NCBI GenBank assembly: GCA_900073065.1
Contig: FJOG01000004.1
Location: forward strand, 1,147,936-1,211,935
Source: Phialocephala subalpina
Taxonomy: Eukaryota; Ascomycota; Leotiomycetes; Helotiales; Mollisiaceae
Length of the DNA stretch: 64,000 nt
Direction: 5' to 3'
In this document: positions 31,716 through 43,593 of the stretch, in pieces
Position numbering within the stretch: position 1 is the first letter of the stretch
Layout of the letters: every line of letters starts with the position of its first letter
Made by a program: the position numbers and the translations under genes
Notes under the pieces: generated by a model
Told to the model about the DNA's origin: nothing
The model's input: only the letters and a program-made list of their open reading frames with translations
The model's database searches: none

Positions 31716-33947
31716 CTATTCGGTTGGCAGAACGACGTCCTTGTCGAAGCACCACACCACGAATCCACGATAACCAGCTACAACCACAAAGTCATCATCT
31801 CCATGAGCAAACCATGAATTGATATCGGTAGGATAAATCCTGACCCCGAAGATTTCGGACATTTGTTGAGCAGAGTCGAGGTCCTTTTTATACCACCGAA
31901 ACCTGCCGTCGCTATTATTCTTGTCGATTGCAGCAAGGACACTGTCTGTGGGGCCTCGTAAACTGTACGGTGCTCTATCTTGTGGCTATTTCCCAGCAAT
32001 ATGGCATCAGTATGCGACTGAAAAAAATAGAACAATGTCCTATGAGTATGGAGACATTATGAGTCCTGACTTGCCTCTTTATGCTGAAGTGGAACCAGGA
32101 TCTGGTCTCGCCAGACGCACAGGTGCCGATTTTGAAGCAGGCCCAAGACCCGAATATTTTCGATCCACTTGGGAAATTGATAGGTTTGGAGTTCGAATGT
32201 CGTTGTCAGAACGTTGAATACGATGAGTGGGAATGTTCCATGATCTACTTCTGGATTGTATTGTCCTTCGAGATCTGGGGCATTTTTGATGTAGTATCGA
32301 TCTAAATTATGGATCCCGATGTTACCATCGAGCAGAGAAAAGCATCTTGGGAGCCTTTCGCGGGGATGGCGTGATCGAGGGCATAGAAAGAGGTCGAATT
32401 GATATGTTGAACATACTTCCCTAAAAATAGTAGTGACAAGATCAGTTTACTTCTCAGTAAAGGCTCCGAAACGGAAAGCTACAGGATATTATTCACTGGA
32501 GCAGCGCTTTCAATCTCCCAGCCCGGCCGGGACTTTCTGGGCACGATCTTGTTCTGTCAGGACTTCGATTGGTCCAGATGTTCCTCTCAGCCCAACCCAG
32601 CATGAGATCGAAATCGCTACATTGGAGCACGTGAGACTTACCGCTGACTGCATTGAAGCACTGCGACCCTGCCGGCGCGCTCTTTGCCTCTAGATCCATC
32701 ACCTAAGATGAGGAAAACAACGAAAAAAACATCTGGAGGAGTCAGTGACTGAAGCAAAAAGAGTTCTCGGGAGCGTGATGAGCCTTCGGATTGCGGGAGT
32801 GAAACTGGAAGTACACGGCTTTAGAGCATGGGATTCTTACTATCTTTGAGAGGGTGGAAGAACACTCGGCCGAAATCGATTCGAGAGTCGTCGTTGAGAC
32901 CATCCATCAGACGGCGCGAGTCTCCTAAGTTGACTTGCTGCATGGGCCCTCCAAAAGCCCAAATCAAGACCTCATGAGCGGTGGTGACAACTCCGACTCG
33001 GTCATACAAGGCGGAAATTGTTTGGATCGGGCTTGGGAAGCGGAGTGTGGATGGTGTCCCATGTTTGTAATCATCTAGACGCCAACCTAGTAGAGTGTTT
33101 CTACCAGGTACTGTGAGTATGCTTGTTGTATGGTATCGAAAACGGAGGCCAAAATTGGAGTCTTGATTGTTGGGTAATGTTGAAAGGGAAAAGTTACCTG
33201 TTGTCGACCGTAATAAGCAGAAGAGTATCAGACAGTAACCAGTCTGCTAGGTACCTCCTGTTCTCATCCATGTAGGCTGTAGTAGTCTGTGAGCGAAGAT
33301 CCTTTACCGTCACGCCCTGCCTACGATCCGTACTGTATGCTACCCTTCCCTTACAGTACTGAAGTTGAAGCTCGCGATTTTGGCGGCCGATCGTGTGTGG
33401 TTCAGGAGGAGATGGGGCATTTTTCAGCACCTGGTACATGGAAATAGAATGAAACATCCCCCTTTTACGCCGGATGTGTTTTTCGGCTTGACGTAGCAGC
33501 AAGTAGTGAGGGCCCAATTGATCTATCGGCAGTTCGTTCTTTTTGATGTCTTTGAAGTCCCGTTCCCAAATGAAAGGAAAGTGCCACTTGATGAACTCGA
33601 CGGATAATTCAGGACTTCCAAAATGTCTGTTCCAGGAACGACACACATGACGTGCTCGAATAAGTTCTTCGAGCTCGAGGTGCTTTGCTATGTTCTGAAC
33701 AAGCTCAGGCGGGAACTTCGTACATATGTCGTTGGGAATCACTACTGCGTTGAGCTGCAGTCGAAGCTCTTGGATCTCGGACGTTGTAAGATGTGGAATC
33801 AGGCCATTTAACCTTGAAAAGAATGTGAGTATTGCATTGGGTTGACTGAAAGAAGGGATCAACCAACGCTGCCCTTCGTGCCGTCTTATCAGGTGATCCG
33901 TCCTCGATTTTCAGAGACTCAAGATGCTCTGCTAATCGACGACCCAT
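31716..33947 (-). CDS. F-box protein (six exons)
   Basis: Likely substrate receptor of an SCF ubiquitin ligase; target unknown. My reconstruction: exons 33947-33868, 33812-33198, 33121-32841, 32702-32642, 32420-32075 and 31985-31716, giving 550 aa with all phases matching. ATG 33947 sits in a strong ACCATGG context. The F-box is at about residues 58-100 (FPPELVQNIAKHLELEEL, ARHVCRSWN). The rest is a beta-rich domain of the kind in Leotiomycetes/Sordariomycetes F-box proteins (LLITVDNSILTVPGR, FGRVFFHPLKDS, CFSLLDGNIGIHNLDRYY, FRWYKKDLDSAQQ). It ends WCFDKDVVLPTE. Intron 4 is long (221 nt) and intron 5 has a GC donor with two usable acceptors. The first intron (donor GTTGGT) is the weakest join, so the N-terminus could be longer. 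Confidence 0.7.
31986..32074 (-). other. GC-AG intron with two possible acceptors in the F-box gene
   Basis: Donor AAAGAG/GCAAGT at 32074. The acceptor used in my model is AAATAG ending at 31986. A nearer one with a strong T-tract (TTTTTTTCAG, ending at 32018) lies 32 nt before it. Both join in phase 0 to long open frames (90 codons to 31716, or 80 codons to 31778). Confidence 0.7.
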
Positions 33948-36278
33948 GGTAATCTGTTGTACTAGTAATTCCTGACGCTGTCGGAATGCCCTGCAGGCCT
34001 GGGGTGATTCAGAAATCCGAGCGCTGAGACACACTCAACCAGAAGTGATAACCTTACGTCGCGTCAGTGTCAGGAAAGAGCCTTTGGCGACTTTCAACAT
34101 TCTCAAAATGAGCTGCTTTCGGCTTGGTCTGGTCTGGTCTGGTCTGATCTGATCTGATCTGATCTGATATGATATGAGTTCGTCGTTTGTTTCTAGGTTT
34201 GTTTCGTTTGCCAGATCTGATGTCGTGCAGGAAGCGACATGGCAAGGGGTTTATGACGAGGCTGAGATTGACTATTTTTGGTCTAGACTGTGATTGGTCA
34301 GCCGAAAGGCGGAGCAAACCTTGGCTTTTTTCCTCGGATCTTTTCCGCGCCCAAGCCGAACCCATTTTGGCTCTCGTGTTCAGCCTCCTCTTCCACAGAA
34401 ACCATATACTCACCAATATGCATTGCATAACAATACCTTCGAACCGAAGAATGCGCCCAGGCTTCTTTTCACCTCTGTCTACCAAGCTGTTTTGTTCTCT
34501 AACTGTAATGCATTTCAAAGTTCATGGATATCTCGTCTTCCGGTTCATCAACTGGCCAGCAGTTTGGCTTCTCGAAGTCTGCAACACAACAACCCGAGGA
34601 TCGCATTTCAGAAATCGGATCACCCCACGGTAGAAATGGGGACTTTGGTTCTGAAAAGTTATATGTTTGATGTTAAGGTTCAAGGGAAACATGCACTCTG
34701 TACCGTAGCCTCGGAAACGTCCTCATCCACACGTCCACCTTGGTCAACGCACCCAATCACCTCCACAAGGCTGAGCATCTCTGTCCTCACTTTGGCAGTT
34801 TTGGATGATACTCTTCTGGTACACCTATATCAGCCTTTTATATAGCGAATGGATTGGCTTCCGACGCTCGTCAGCGCAGCACGGATCTTCTCACCTCAGC
34901 TGAAACCGTCCATCGGACAAACCAATAGCTTCGAGAAAGAAGGAATTGCTCTGCAAAGAAACTATTGAATCACCAGCTATCTCGAACTGGAGGCTGGGAA
35001 CAGCGGGATTGTGTTCATCTGCGGATCTGGCTTCCTTGATTCCGGCCGGGTAGGAGGCGCTGAATGCTACATTTGTGTCCTGTCTTGCCTGCAGGACGAC
35101 TCTTTCGTCGTCTTCGCCTCTGGTTCATCCTTCGCCATCCGACCGCCATGCACATCCACACAACCACATCGGGCAGCTGGCGGAAGATCCAAGTTCCACG
35201 CAGCTTCTCCCTCGCCTTCTTGACTTCCAGACGTCGTCCATTGTCTGCAGCGCGTCATCCGTATCAGCACGAGCAGGAAGAACAGTGCATTTCTATTTTG
35301 AGGCTCTCGTTGAGGTGCAGGACTTCTCGCAGCATATGTATGATATTGCCGTTTCACATGCCATCGGCTGTATGGCCTGGGGGAAGGTTGAAGGTCCAGG
35401 CTTTTAGGGGGTCGAGGGGACTTCTCCACACGTTCGATTGATTCGAGCACCGCTCAGGCTCAGGGCTTGAAATCATTGCTCGGCCCTTTCTCATCCCTTT
35501 CTCGAAGTTTAACCGTGTATTGGCATTGTTCTGCCAAAGAAGAAAAGACCCCCGGAACGAGCTGGGGGTACATCTGCTCTGACCTGCCTCCCGTATGGTA
35601 TGGCCTATGATAGCATTCCAATTGCCTCTCTCTGCTCCTGACCCCGTATCGTGTGAACCGACCGCAGTCAATCAACCAACTCTCAACTCTTGCCGCCGAT
35701 CGCAACTCAGCTTCTACTTCTGCAATCATTGTATCGTGCGTATCGTGCGTATCGTGTCGCTTGTCGTCGTTGCCCCCTTTTTTTTTCTTTCGTGATTACA
35801 GGACCAGCGTTCGCCGCCGCGGGGCCAGAACTTACTTCACTAGCTTCCTCCGACAGATCGCTCCCACAGAACACTACGCTATTCTCTGAGTTCTAGAAGC
35901 ACAGTGCACGGCATCTCGAATTCGAACATCGGTGTCTCCTCAACATATTCTACAGCATCAACAGCACGCGCGACTCGTTCTATCGAGCCTTCGAGCGACT
36001 TGCAATCCCTCGTTCCAGAAATTTGCATCGTGCAGCAAGGCTGAGTGGCCACCACGGCTTGAGTGAACCCTGCCACGGATAGCTGCATATCAGCAGTAGC
36101 ATCAGACAAAGAAGAGCTTCTCTCATCACCATACATCGCGAGCCCTGATAGTTGCCAATCTGGATGCAATGAGGTACGTCTCCTCTCCTTGCAAATCAAT
36201 TGTGGCCCTCCCCCGACTCCTGCTTCACTATGCGATTTGCGCCGACACGTACTGACAGAAGAGACAGGTAACCCGATC
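33948..36278. promoter_or_regulatory. Long divergent upstream region, F-box gene / sfl1-like gene
   Basis: 2.3 kb without a supportable gene. Contains a TCTGG/TCTGA pentanucleotide microsatellite (34126-34177), a triple GTATCGTGC tract (35731-35759) and a T-run at about 35780. A likely 5' UTR intron of the sfl1-like gene runs from GTACGT 36174 to ACAG 36267 (94 nt, branch TACTGAC). Just before its donor is a minimal upstream ORF, ATG CAA TGA at 36164-36172. 35070-35440 is C-rich and open in several frames on both strands, with no family sense. Confidence 0.5.
34126..34177 (+). repeat. Pentanucleotide microsatellite (TCTGG)n-(TCTGA)n
   Basis: About four TCTGG units, then about five TCTGA units and two TATGA-like units. 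The unit drifts by one base change at each step along the array. Confidence 0.85.
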
Positions 36279-38294
36279 ATGGACACAACGGACGAGAGAG
36301 CGCGACAGGGACCCTTCATGGGCGATACGCAACCAGATCAAATGACCGTTCGAACAGTACCAATCCTTCAAGCTCCTATTATACAAACCTCAGCTCCATC
36401 TCCTGGCGATCCAATGGAGGTCACACCTCCTGCGACAGCTTCGATGGCTCCTCCAGCTCGAACAAGCCCAGATACAGACGCAAACGGCGTACACGACCAC
36501 ATGATGATGGGAGATCAGCCAAGTTCTGGCAGCCTGGCAGGACCAAATGCTGCTGCAGCAGCCGCTGCAGGCGCTCAACAACCCAAAGTAGTACAGACTG
36601 CTTTCATTCATAAGCTGTACAAGTAAGCACAAGCTGTGTATATCTGCAAAACTCTTGCTAATAGATTCGCAGTATGTTGGAAGATCAAAGCATACAGCAT
36701 CTGATATCGTGGTCGAATACAGCGGAGAGTTTCGTTATGTCTCCTTCCAACGACTTCTCCAAAGTACTCTCGTGAGTTCACTTAGCATGCCTCATCCTGA
36801 GATAGTGGCTCACATGTCACAGGCAATACTTCAAGCATACCAATATCTCATCTTTTGTACGACAATTGAATATGTACGGCTTTCACAAAGGTTTGTTCGC
36901 CGAATTCTGCGCCAAGAGCATCTGCTAAAGATACTGCAGTCAGTGATGTCTTTCACACAGGCTCTCCTGAATCCCCATTATGGGAATTCAAGCACGGAAA
37001 TGGTAATTTCAAACGAGGTGATCTCGTTGGCCTTCGAGAGATCAAACGTCGAGCTTCAAGACATGCATTGGTACACAGAGATTCATACTCCGCTCCAAAG
37101 CCCCCACTTTCGCAACCTGGCACTCCAGCGGAGCCGATGTTATCGATGCAAGAGTCAACCGAGTCGAGGTTGACACACCTCGAACATCAATCATACGAGA
37201 TGCATGCAAGGCTTCAAAGAAGTGAAGATAACTCGCAATTTATGCACGTAAGGAATCAAGTGGTCATGGATGCTTTGTCCAGGTCTCTTCAAGTAGGCCG
37301 TCCTCGTCCATTACCTCGGATTCCTTTTTGCTCTTTCTCTAGATATCTAACACCTGTCTAGCTTAACCATGAAATGTCGAGGGTAATGCTCTCACTCATT
37401 CCTAATCAAGATTCGCCTTTACATCGAGACGGTAAGCACAGTCAGACACCCCCCTTTACCTGCTTACTAATTTCTGTAGTCATCAACATGCAAGCCGAGA
37501 TTCAACGACAAGTTGATGTTATCCGATCTCTTGACGAGCCTCCCGAGCCTCCATTCTCGGGAAGTCGGCCCTATTTTTCCAACCTCTCTCTGGACAACGC
37601 CCCTGTCTCGCCACGTCAAATGCCGCAAGATGACCCTCGTCGACCTCCAACCATGGGTGGGCCTCCTCGACAGAACTTCTACCGACCGCCTGTACCATCT
37701 CACCTATCTATTACTCCTCGCAGATATGGCTCGATTGGAGCCAGCACGTCACAGTCTTCTCCAAGCTCTTTGAGGTCCCAAGTCCCTCCTCCGCCTCCAC
37801 CACCACACCCTCTCGCAACCGTAGCATCTCCTCCAACCAACCTCCCTAGACGCCACACTTCAGCAGATATCCGCAATGTACAAGGTTGGCAAGGACAGGC
37901 ATCCTCGCCATTTACATCTGGCCAATCCTCTACCCAATGGCCATCCTCACCCAAGAGAGGTCCGATGATCTCGAACGAGGATCAACATATCCGCGACAGC
38001 TTCAGCTCCTACTCACTCACCACCGCCTCATCCCAAGGCCGAACTGAAGGATCTCGTCCCACCACACCTCCTTATTCAAACGGAAGCACCGTCGATCATC
38101 TAAACAGCTGGTCCTGGGGCTCCTCCCGAGATAAAGGCCAAGGGGGCACAGGTCTATTCAAAGACAACTCCGGTCCACCAACCAGAAGAGGCAGCATGGC
38201 ACATATTCTTAACCCAGCCGAGACCGCAGAGCGAGACGAAGAGCATGAAGAAGAGATGAGAGAGGAAGACAGGAAGAGAAAGCGTTTGCAGTAA
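36279..38294 (+). CDS. sfl1: Heat-shock-factor-type transcription factor, Sfl1-like
   Basis: Nuclear regulator; yeast and Candida Sfl1 control flocculation, filamentation and stress genes with the Tup1-Ssn6 corepressor. Exons 36279-36622, 36673-36771, 36823-36890, 36940-37292, 37362-37431 and 37480-38294 give 582 aa. I start at ATG 36279; the longer open frame upstream has no ATG and is crossed by a 5' UTR intron. The HSF DNA-binding domain spans about residues 105-218: FIHKLYNMLEDQS, FSKVLSQYFKHTNISSFVRQ, LNMYGFHKV, then GDLVGLREIKRRASRHA. A coiled coil follows (LTHLEHQSYEMHARLQRSE), then a Pro/Ser-rich tail with a poly-Pro run and an acidic-basic end (EEEMREEDRKRKRLQ). Alternating-phase small introns (49-69 nt) lie inside the DNA-binding domain. 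Confidence 0.93.
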
Positions 38295-39646
38295 ACCAAG
38301 CATTCGCGAAGGCTCTGGAATGGAGTAACGAACTGTTGCTTTCCTTGATAGCTGCTTTAATATCGTATCATAACATAGGGAAAAGGTTGGGAGGCATCAA
38401 TTCTTTTGTCTTGTATAGGGAGCATTTTGCATTCTTTCTTGTGGTAGAGCACCTCGCTCTATCTACATTGAGGACTGGATTGTGGCGCGAATCGAACTGG
38501 AGTGTATTGTCGAACTTAATGGTAGCTGGAGCTTGGCGTCGGAAGTGTGGAGCAGAACGGAAGCAGGGCGTCGATGGTGTATAGAGAGAGGCTTCTAGGT
38601 CTCCGACTCGGAGCTTCATGATAGGATCTGTTGGGCATCTAATGGGGCTTACTTGCTTGGATGTTCATGTGGGATCTGATCTGACCTGGGCTTGGCTGTC
38701 ATGCTATGCTATGGACGTGATTCATGATTGGGGGTTACCAAAAGGATTGCATAGATGATGGGCATGGTACGAGGCACCACAGCATTGGATTAAGGTATGG
38801 CATGTGAGGATAGGATACTTTGTGCGATAGTCTAGATGAGACCTATCTTTCATGATCTGCTTCTAATACATGTATTTGTTCACGTGTACGTGCTCGCTTC
38901 GAAAAGGGGTGGTGAATGTCCAAGGATGAGTTCAGATCTTATGACAAGTGGAGTGTCCTAAGCAAAGTATCCTTTCCGACTTTGGTTAAGGTCCCAGCTT
39001 GACTCAATGTGCCAACTCTACTGAGCCAATGTCCCGAACGTCCCAAATATTAGGGTGTAGTATCGCTCAAGATCTAGGATATTCTATTTTACTAGGTCTA
39101 ACGAATTATCTTTTCTAAGTGTCCGTTCCAAGGTCGGATTTCCTGCCACAACGCAGGTTTGCAACATGCCCGCTCTTCCAGCACCGGCAGATGTCTTATT
39201 ATCGCTCCTACAATGTGCGACAAAATCTCCAAAGTCCTACTTCAAAGCCATTTTTTCACAGATCTGCTGCCGGCATTGGGCGAGGCGGAACCTTGAACGG
39301 CGAGAGCGGTTGGTGGGACTTCGCGCTCATTTTTGATCAACAAACGAGCCATTTGCACAATCCAAGCATTACGGCGGTGGAGCGGGGCGGAACAAGATGC
39401 GATTTGCAACGAGAGCTGGCGAAGTCGATGACTGAGAAGGATATTCGTGAGAAGAATTGAATACGTTATCTATCACACCCCTATTCCTAAGAAGCGAGGT
39501 CATATGTCTACCCCCGTTTCTCGACCAACAAATTAAGCCTTGGCAGCTGACACCGTCAATCCATTTCAGCCAGAAAATTACTACCCCTCAAAAGAAGATT
39601 TCATCAACGAACCACTTCCAACCCCCATTCCCATCATGCCCAAAGC
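38295..39646. other. Intergenic region, 1.35 kb
   Basis: Tail-to-tail gap. Nothing coding recognised. The 3' flanks of both neighbours are AT-rich and contain small ATGCTATGCTATGG-like repeats near 38699. Confidence 0.5.
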
Positions 39647-41482
39647 TCAACGATCACCACCACGCTCCAGCAATCGTTCGACCTCACCTTTCAACCCGAT
39701 CACAGCTGACCACACTTGCTTTGATCGTTCATCTCTCGCGATCTCGTCTCCGAAGAGTGAACGCAGCTTATCTTCGTGCCAGCGGACTTTTTCGAGCTTG
39801 AGTTGGGCGCGAAGCTTGTGGAGACTTTGGATTGTGGAGTTGGGAGTAGAGGATGGATGGGGTTTGAGTGTCAGTCTGTTGTGAGATGGTTAGTGTGTGA
39901 TTGCATATTGAAGGAGTGCTGGGGTTGTTGTGGAAGGAGGAGAAGAAGGAAGGGGCAAGTGAAGAGCTCACCGGGGAGAAGTATCCAACTGAAATACAGC
40001 TTTAGGTTCCAATTTGAATGCGAGACAGAAGAACTCATGCGCAGCCCATTTCCAGTCATATCCCGAATCCGACTCCCGAGAATTCGGAGGATTGCTAGGG
40101 GAGAGAAATGGTATTAGATCCAGGATTGGCTTCGTGGAACTTGATCTTGATTGAGCGTCTATCCACCATTTATTGTAACGGTCGAGTTTGGCTTTTGCCT
40201 CTGCGTTTTGGGGGTGTTCGACATTGCGGCGTCTTCTGAGGGTGTGTTTGTCTAGCTTGACCGAAGACTGGGAGGAGTGCGTGGATCGGCCTGACTGGAC
40301 TATGGACGGCTGGAAGTGGTACCCAGGTCGGTCTGGCTTCACTGTCGAGGGCTGGAACGAGACCGTAGGCCGGTCTGGCTTGACTCGAGATGCTGCGTAT
40401 GAGTTTGCCGATAGATTTCTTTGGAGAGCCATCTGCCGCATGATTTCGCTCAGCTCAGCTTCTCGTTGCTCAGCTTCGAGTAGCTCCATGATAGCAAGCT
40501 GTTGCGCTTGCTCGAAGTCGTCATTTTCAAGTTCATCTTCGATAGCATCTTCAAGGACCCCCTGGCTGGTGCACATTGCTTCTTTAGGCGGGAGGATAGC
40601 CCCACTCATCAAAGGGATGCCAGCCATCATTTCATCCACGAAGCCTGTACCAGAGACGAAATGATCAACGGTAGTCGGTCGTCCAGGAAAAGAGACTGGC
40701 GCTCGAAATAGGTAGCCATTCTCATCTTCGAGCAATGCTCCAGACATATGCACGTTGCTAGCGTGGCAGTTTAGACAGTTAGGACTATCCTGTGAACATA
40801 TTTGTATGTTGGAGAATAGGAGCGGATGAGTAACCAGTAATTCGTTGTCAACGTCAATAGGGTTGTCGTCAATGTCATTGAGAATCACGCATGGCTCAAT
40901 CCTCCGCTGCGTTCCATTGCATTGATTGTAGTCGCAGGGTCTTGAGTTTGAAGTGTAGTACACTCTCGATTTGAATCCTTCCTTTTTCCTCCGGAGAGTG
41001 GCAGATGGAATGACTCGTGTACACTTATACTCTTCGACATAGATGCCATCGTCGTCATGGTGAGACGGCGGAAAGTCGTGCATGCTTTCGACGCCAAGGT
41101 TGGACCAGAGATGCTGGAATGTTCTTGGTGCCACTAGTAGTAACGTATACTTAGTTGATGCTTTCCTCGTTGGGAAATTGTCGATATTGGATGATGATTC
41201 CCACGCGTCAGCGTCGTCCAGTTCCGAAGATGAGAGCGAAAGATGGGCAAAATCACGAGGATCTGGTGTAGATCTCTGGTAGTATTGTGTTTGAGAGCCG
41301 TATGGAAGGACTACAAAGTCACTTTTCCTTTCGCTTGGAAGGTAAGGGTACCGGTGTTGGTTCCAGCGTTGTTCCTCGCCGGTATGCTTTGGTCGGCAAG
41401 AGAGGTGCCTTCTGTTCTTCGATCCTGGACGTTTGTGTAGAGCTTTCTTAAACCACCTTTCATTTCTTCGTCTCTCGTTCAT
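39647..41482 (-). CDS. Unknown protein, 579 aa, internal VKPDRP repeats and C-terminal coiled coil
   Basis: Family not recognised. Exon 1 41482-39972, intron 39971-39876 (96 nt, GTGAGC to ACAG, phase 2) and exon 2 39875-39647. The second exon converts a stop at 39968 into a 76-residue helical tail (LHKLRAQLKLEKVRWHEDKL, then SKQVWSAVIGLKGEVERLLE), which supports the splice. The N-terminus is basic and hydrophilic. The middle has a Cys/His-containing part with the loose motifs CDYNQC and CLNCHAS, which could bind zinc. At about residues 330-355 a helical Glu/Gln run (EQREAELSEIMRQMALQ) is followed by imperfect repeats VKPDRPTVSFQPS, VKPDRPGYHFQPS and VQSGRSTHSSQSS. No signal peptide or membrane segment; probably intracellular. 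Confidence 0.75.
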
Positions 41483-42638
41483 CGCGAGACACGACTAAGA
41501 CTCGGAAAGTGACAATGTACTATGAGCGGAAGTACCAAGATGAGGAGAAATCAGACTCGTGGGCAATCTTTTCAAAGCAGGATGGGGGAAATAAATAAAT
41601 TACTTTGTGAAAGATGATATTTCATCATTCTTGAAGCAAACAATCATCAGTTGATGTTTTAAAGAACACTATAACGGCAAGAGTGACGGTCAGTTGCATG
41701 CATGAGCTGGTAATTAGGTATGCCTCGTACAACTTGTACACGAAAACCTTGGTGGTAAAATCTGCAAACAAATATGGAAGAAAATAACGTATGCAGCTTA
41801 GTACTATTTCGTAAATGCTAGAAGGTGTGTGAGAATGTACCGGCGTAACTTGAAAAGTCTGTAAATTCAAAATCGCATTGAACTCCCGCCGATATATGAA
41901 GGCAAGGAAGAAGGAAAGAGAGATTGAGGTGGCACGAGAAAAGTGGGGCTCTGAGAACACCACAAATCTCGTGCAGACAATCATCGCGACCTCTTCACCT
42001 CACCCATACCTTCTTCCCATTCTCAAGCTGGTGCCTCACCTTTCTCTCGACAGAACATATGTATATCTTAACACTGCGAGCTATCCTACCATCGAACTGT
42101 TTGAAGATCACTCCATCCCACTCAAGGCAGAGCGATTGTTTTCTGGTCCTCGACGCGCTTTTGAAGGGGCATTTCCTGTGATGAACGGAAAGCTCCTTCG
42201 GATGCGGTCTTCCTTCTCTTCTTGATTTTGACCAAGCTTTTCGATCGAATGTGCTGTTTGCTGTTACCATGCCAGCTCGTCTTCCGACTAGTGCTACCCG
42301 ACCCACGGCTTCTTGAGTTCCTGTCCTACTCATGCGAACAGAGAAGTCGTCATCTCGACTGCCTCAGGCGCTCGGTAACTCGAACGTCTCATTCGATGGG
42401 TCGGATTATCTTGTTCTGGACGAGTTACCTCGATTCTCTGTTTACCCACTCTGAGTATATGTCACGCACCAGCGTTCCAAGTCCTGGTACAAGTCTGACC
42501 TCTCAATCGCAGTAGTGCTGAGAAGACTACACTGAATACAGCACAAGATATCTCTGATATTCAACCTCTACTTACAATCGTAACCATACACGGCGCGGCA
42601 TAAGCTTCTAGATTTACACTAACACTCTCGAAGCATTT
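41483..42638. other. Intergenic region, 1.15 kb
   Basis: Promoter side of the 579-aa gene and 3' flank of the hydrolase gene. No supportable gene; open frames at 41625-42515 are short and lack family sense. Confidence 0.5.
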
Positions 42639-43593
42639 TCACGCCGCCTTCAGACTCAATCCTACTTCGGATGCCTTGACGACCGCATCTCGCAGTTGTC
42701 CCGGAATGCTCAGGAATGGACAATGGCCCGCTTTCAAGCTGAACGTTGTGGCATTGGGTCCCAATTGCGCGGCCATCTGCTGCTGGATTGGCAATGGAAG
42801 CGCATTGTCGATTTCGCAGAAGATATACGCACAAGGAAGACCATTTGCCCAGGGCTCGAAAGTGGACGGAGTTGCGAAGACAGAAGTTGAAATGTATGTC
42901 AATTGGCTGGCGTACACAGTGGCTATCTCAGGTGGCAGGTCGTTCAAGGCAACCTCGGGCATATGTGAGGATACTGCAAAGCATTTCTCTCCCTGCAAGG
43001 CGATTCTGCGTCAGGTTGGCTGACTTAGACAGCTTCTTGAAACATACCTGAACATCCATCCATGGCAGTGGTTGTCCTCCCAACATCTCTAGCACACTCT
43101 TGCCTTTCGGTACCATAAAAGCTGACATGTATACAGTCAAGATGAGACCTCCGGATTTTCCAGCCACCTTTCTCGTCGCGACATCTAAACCTTCTGTCTA
43201 GACGTTTGTCAGAACATTACTGTCAAGGAGGTTGCATTCTCGGTTTGATCCCAATACCCAAACCACCCGCCCCAACAAACCTTGTCTCATCAGACTGTCA
43301 CACGAGGGTTCCACGAGAGTACATACCGCACAGCTCCCAACAATCCCGCCATAGGAGTGGCACAGAAGAACAACATCTCGAGCCTCGTCGGCAAACTTCA
43401 TCACAACATCACTAACAGCCTTTACATCATCCTCCAGTCCAGGCAGAGGGGTTCCAGCCCCGCCTACAGATGGCAATGAAACAACTTGTGAAGGATAATC
43501 AAGACCTCTCAGCTGCTCAGCAAATGCTTCAAAAGCTAGTGCTGGCTGCCATGCTCCAGGAACGATTACGAAGGTAGGATTCTGGATCGGCAT
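42639..43593 (-). CDS. Alpha/beta hydrolase (AB hydrolase 1/6 type esterase-like)
   Basis: Small hydrolase of the group with plant salicylate/methyl-ester esterases; substrate unknown. Exons 43593-43327, 43197-43048 and 42992-42639 give 256 aa. The nucleophile is in CHSYGG (Ser80), the N-terminal strand is FVIVPGAWQ, and the catalytic His is in AGHCPFLS (about His229). The acceptor of intron 1 decides the frame: TCTAG ending at 43198 gives TEGLDVATRKVAGK as in homologues, while the CAG four bases later gives an immediate stop. A longer exon 1 using a donor at about 43282 would also stay in frame, so the intron 1 boundary is less sure than the rest. It is cytosolic, with no signal peptide. Confidence 0.88.

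Noticed and set aside
32074..32700. F-box gene as a pseudogene (stops seen in the middle when reading straight through)
   Set aside because: A 221-nt intron from 32641 to 32421 removes the stops and joins two sensible exons in phase, so a working gene is more likely.
34126..34177. CRISPR-like or telomeric repeat
   Set aside because: A simple pentanucleotide microsatellite without spacers; not a telomere unit.
33705..34518. Minus-strand frames upstream of the F-box gene as a long N-terminal extension
   Set aside because: The first part starts without an ATG or runs through a pentanucleotide microsatellite; the ATG at 33947 in ACCATGG context explains the gene more simply.
35064..35450. Several long overlapping frames on both strands (110-127 codons)
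   Set aside because: The region is C-rich with few stops in any frame; none has family sense, signal peptide or splice support. Treated as upstream region of the Sfl1-like gene.
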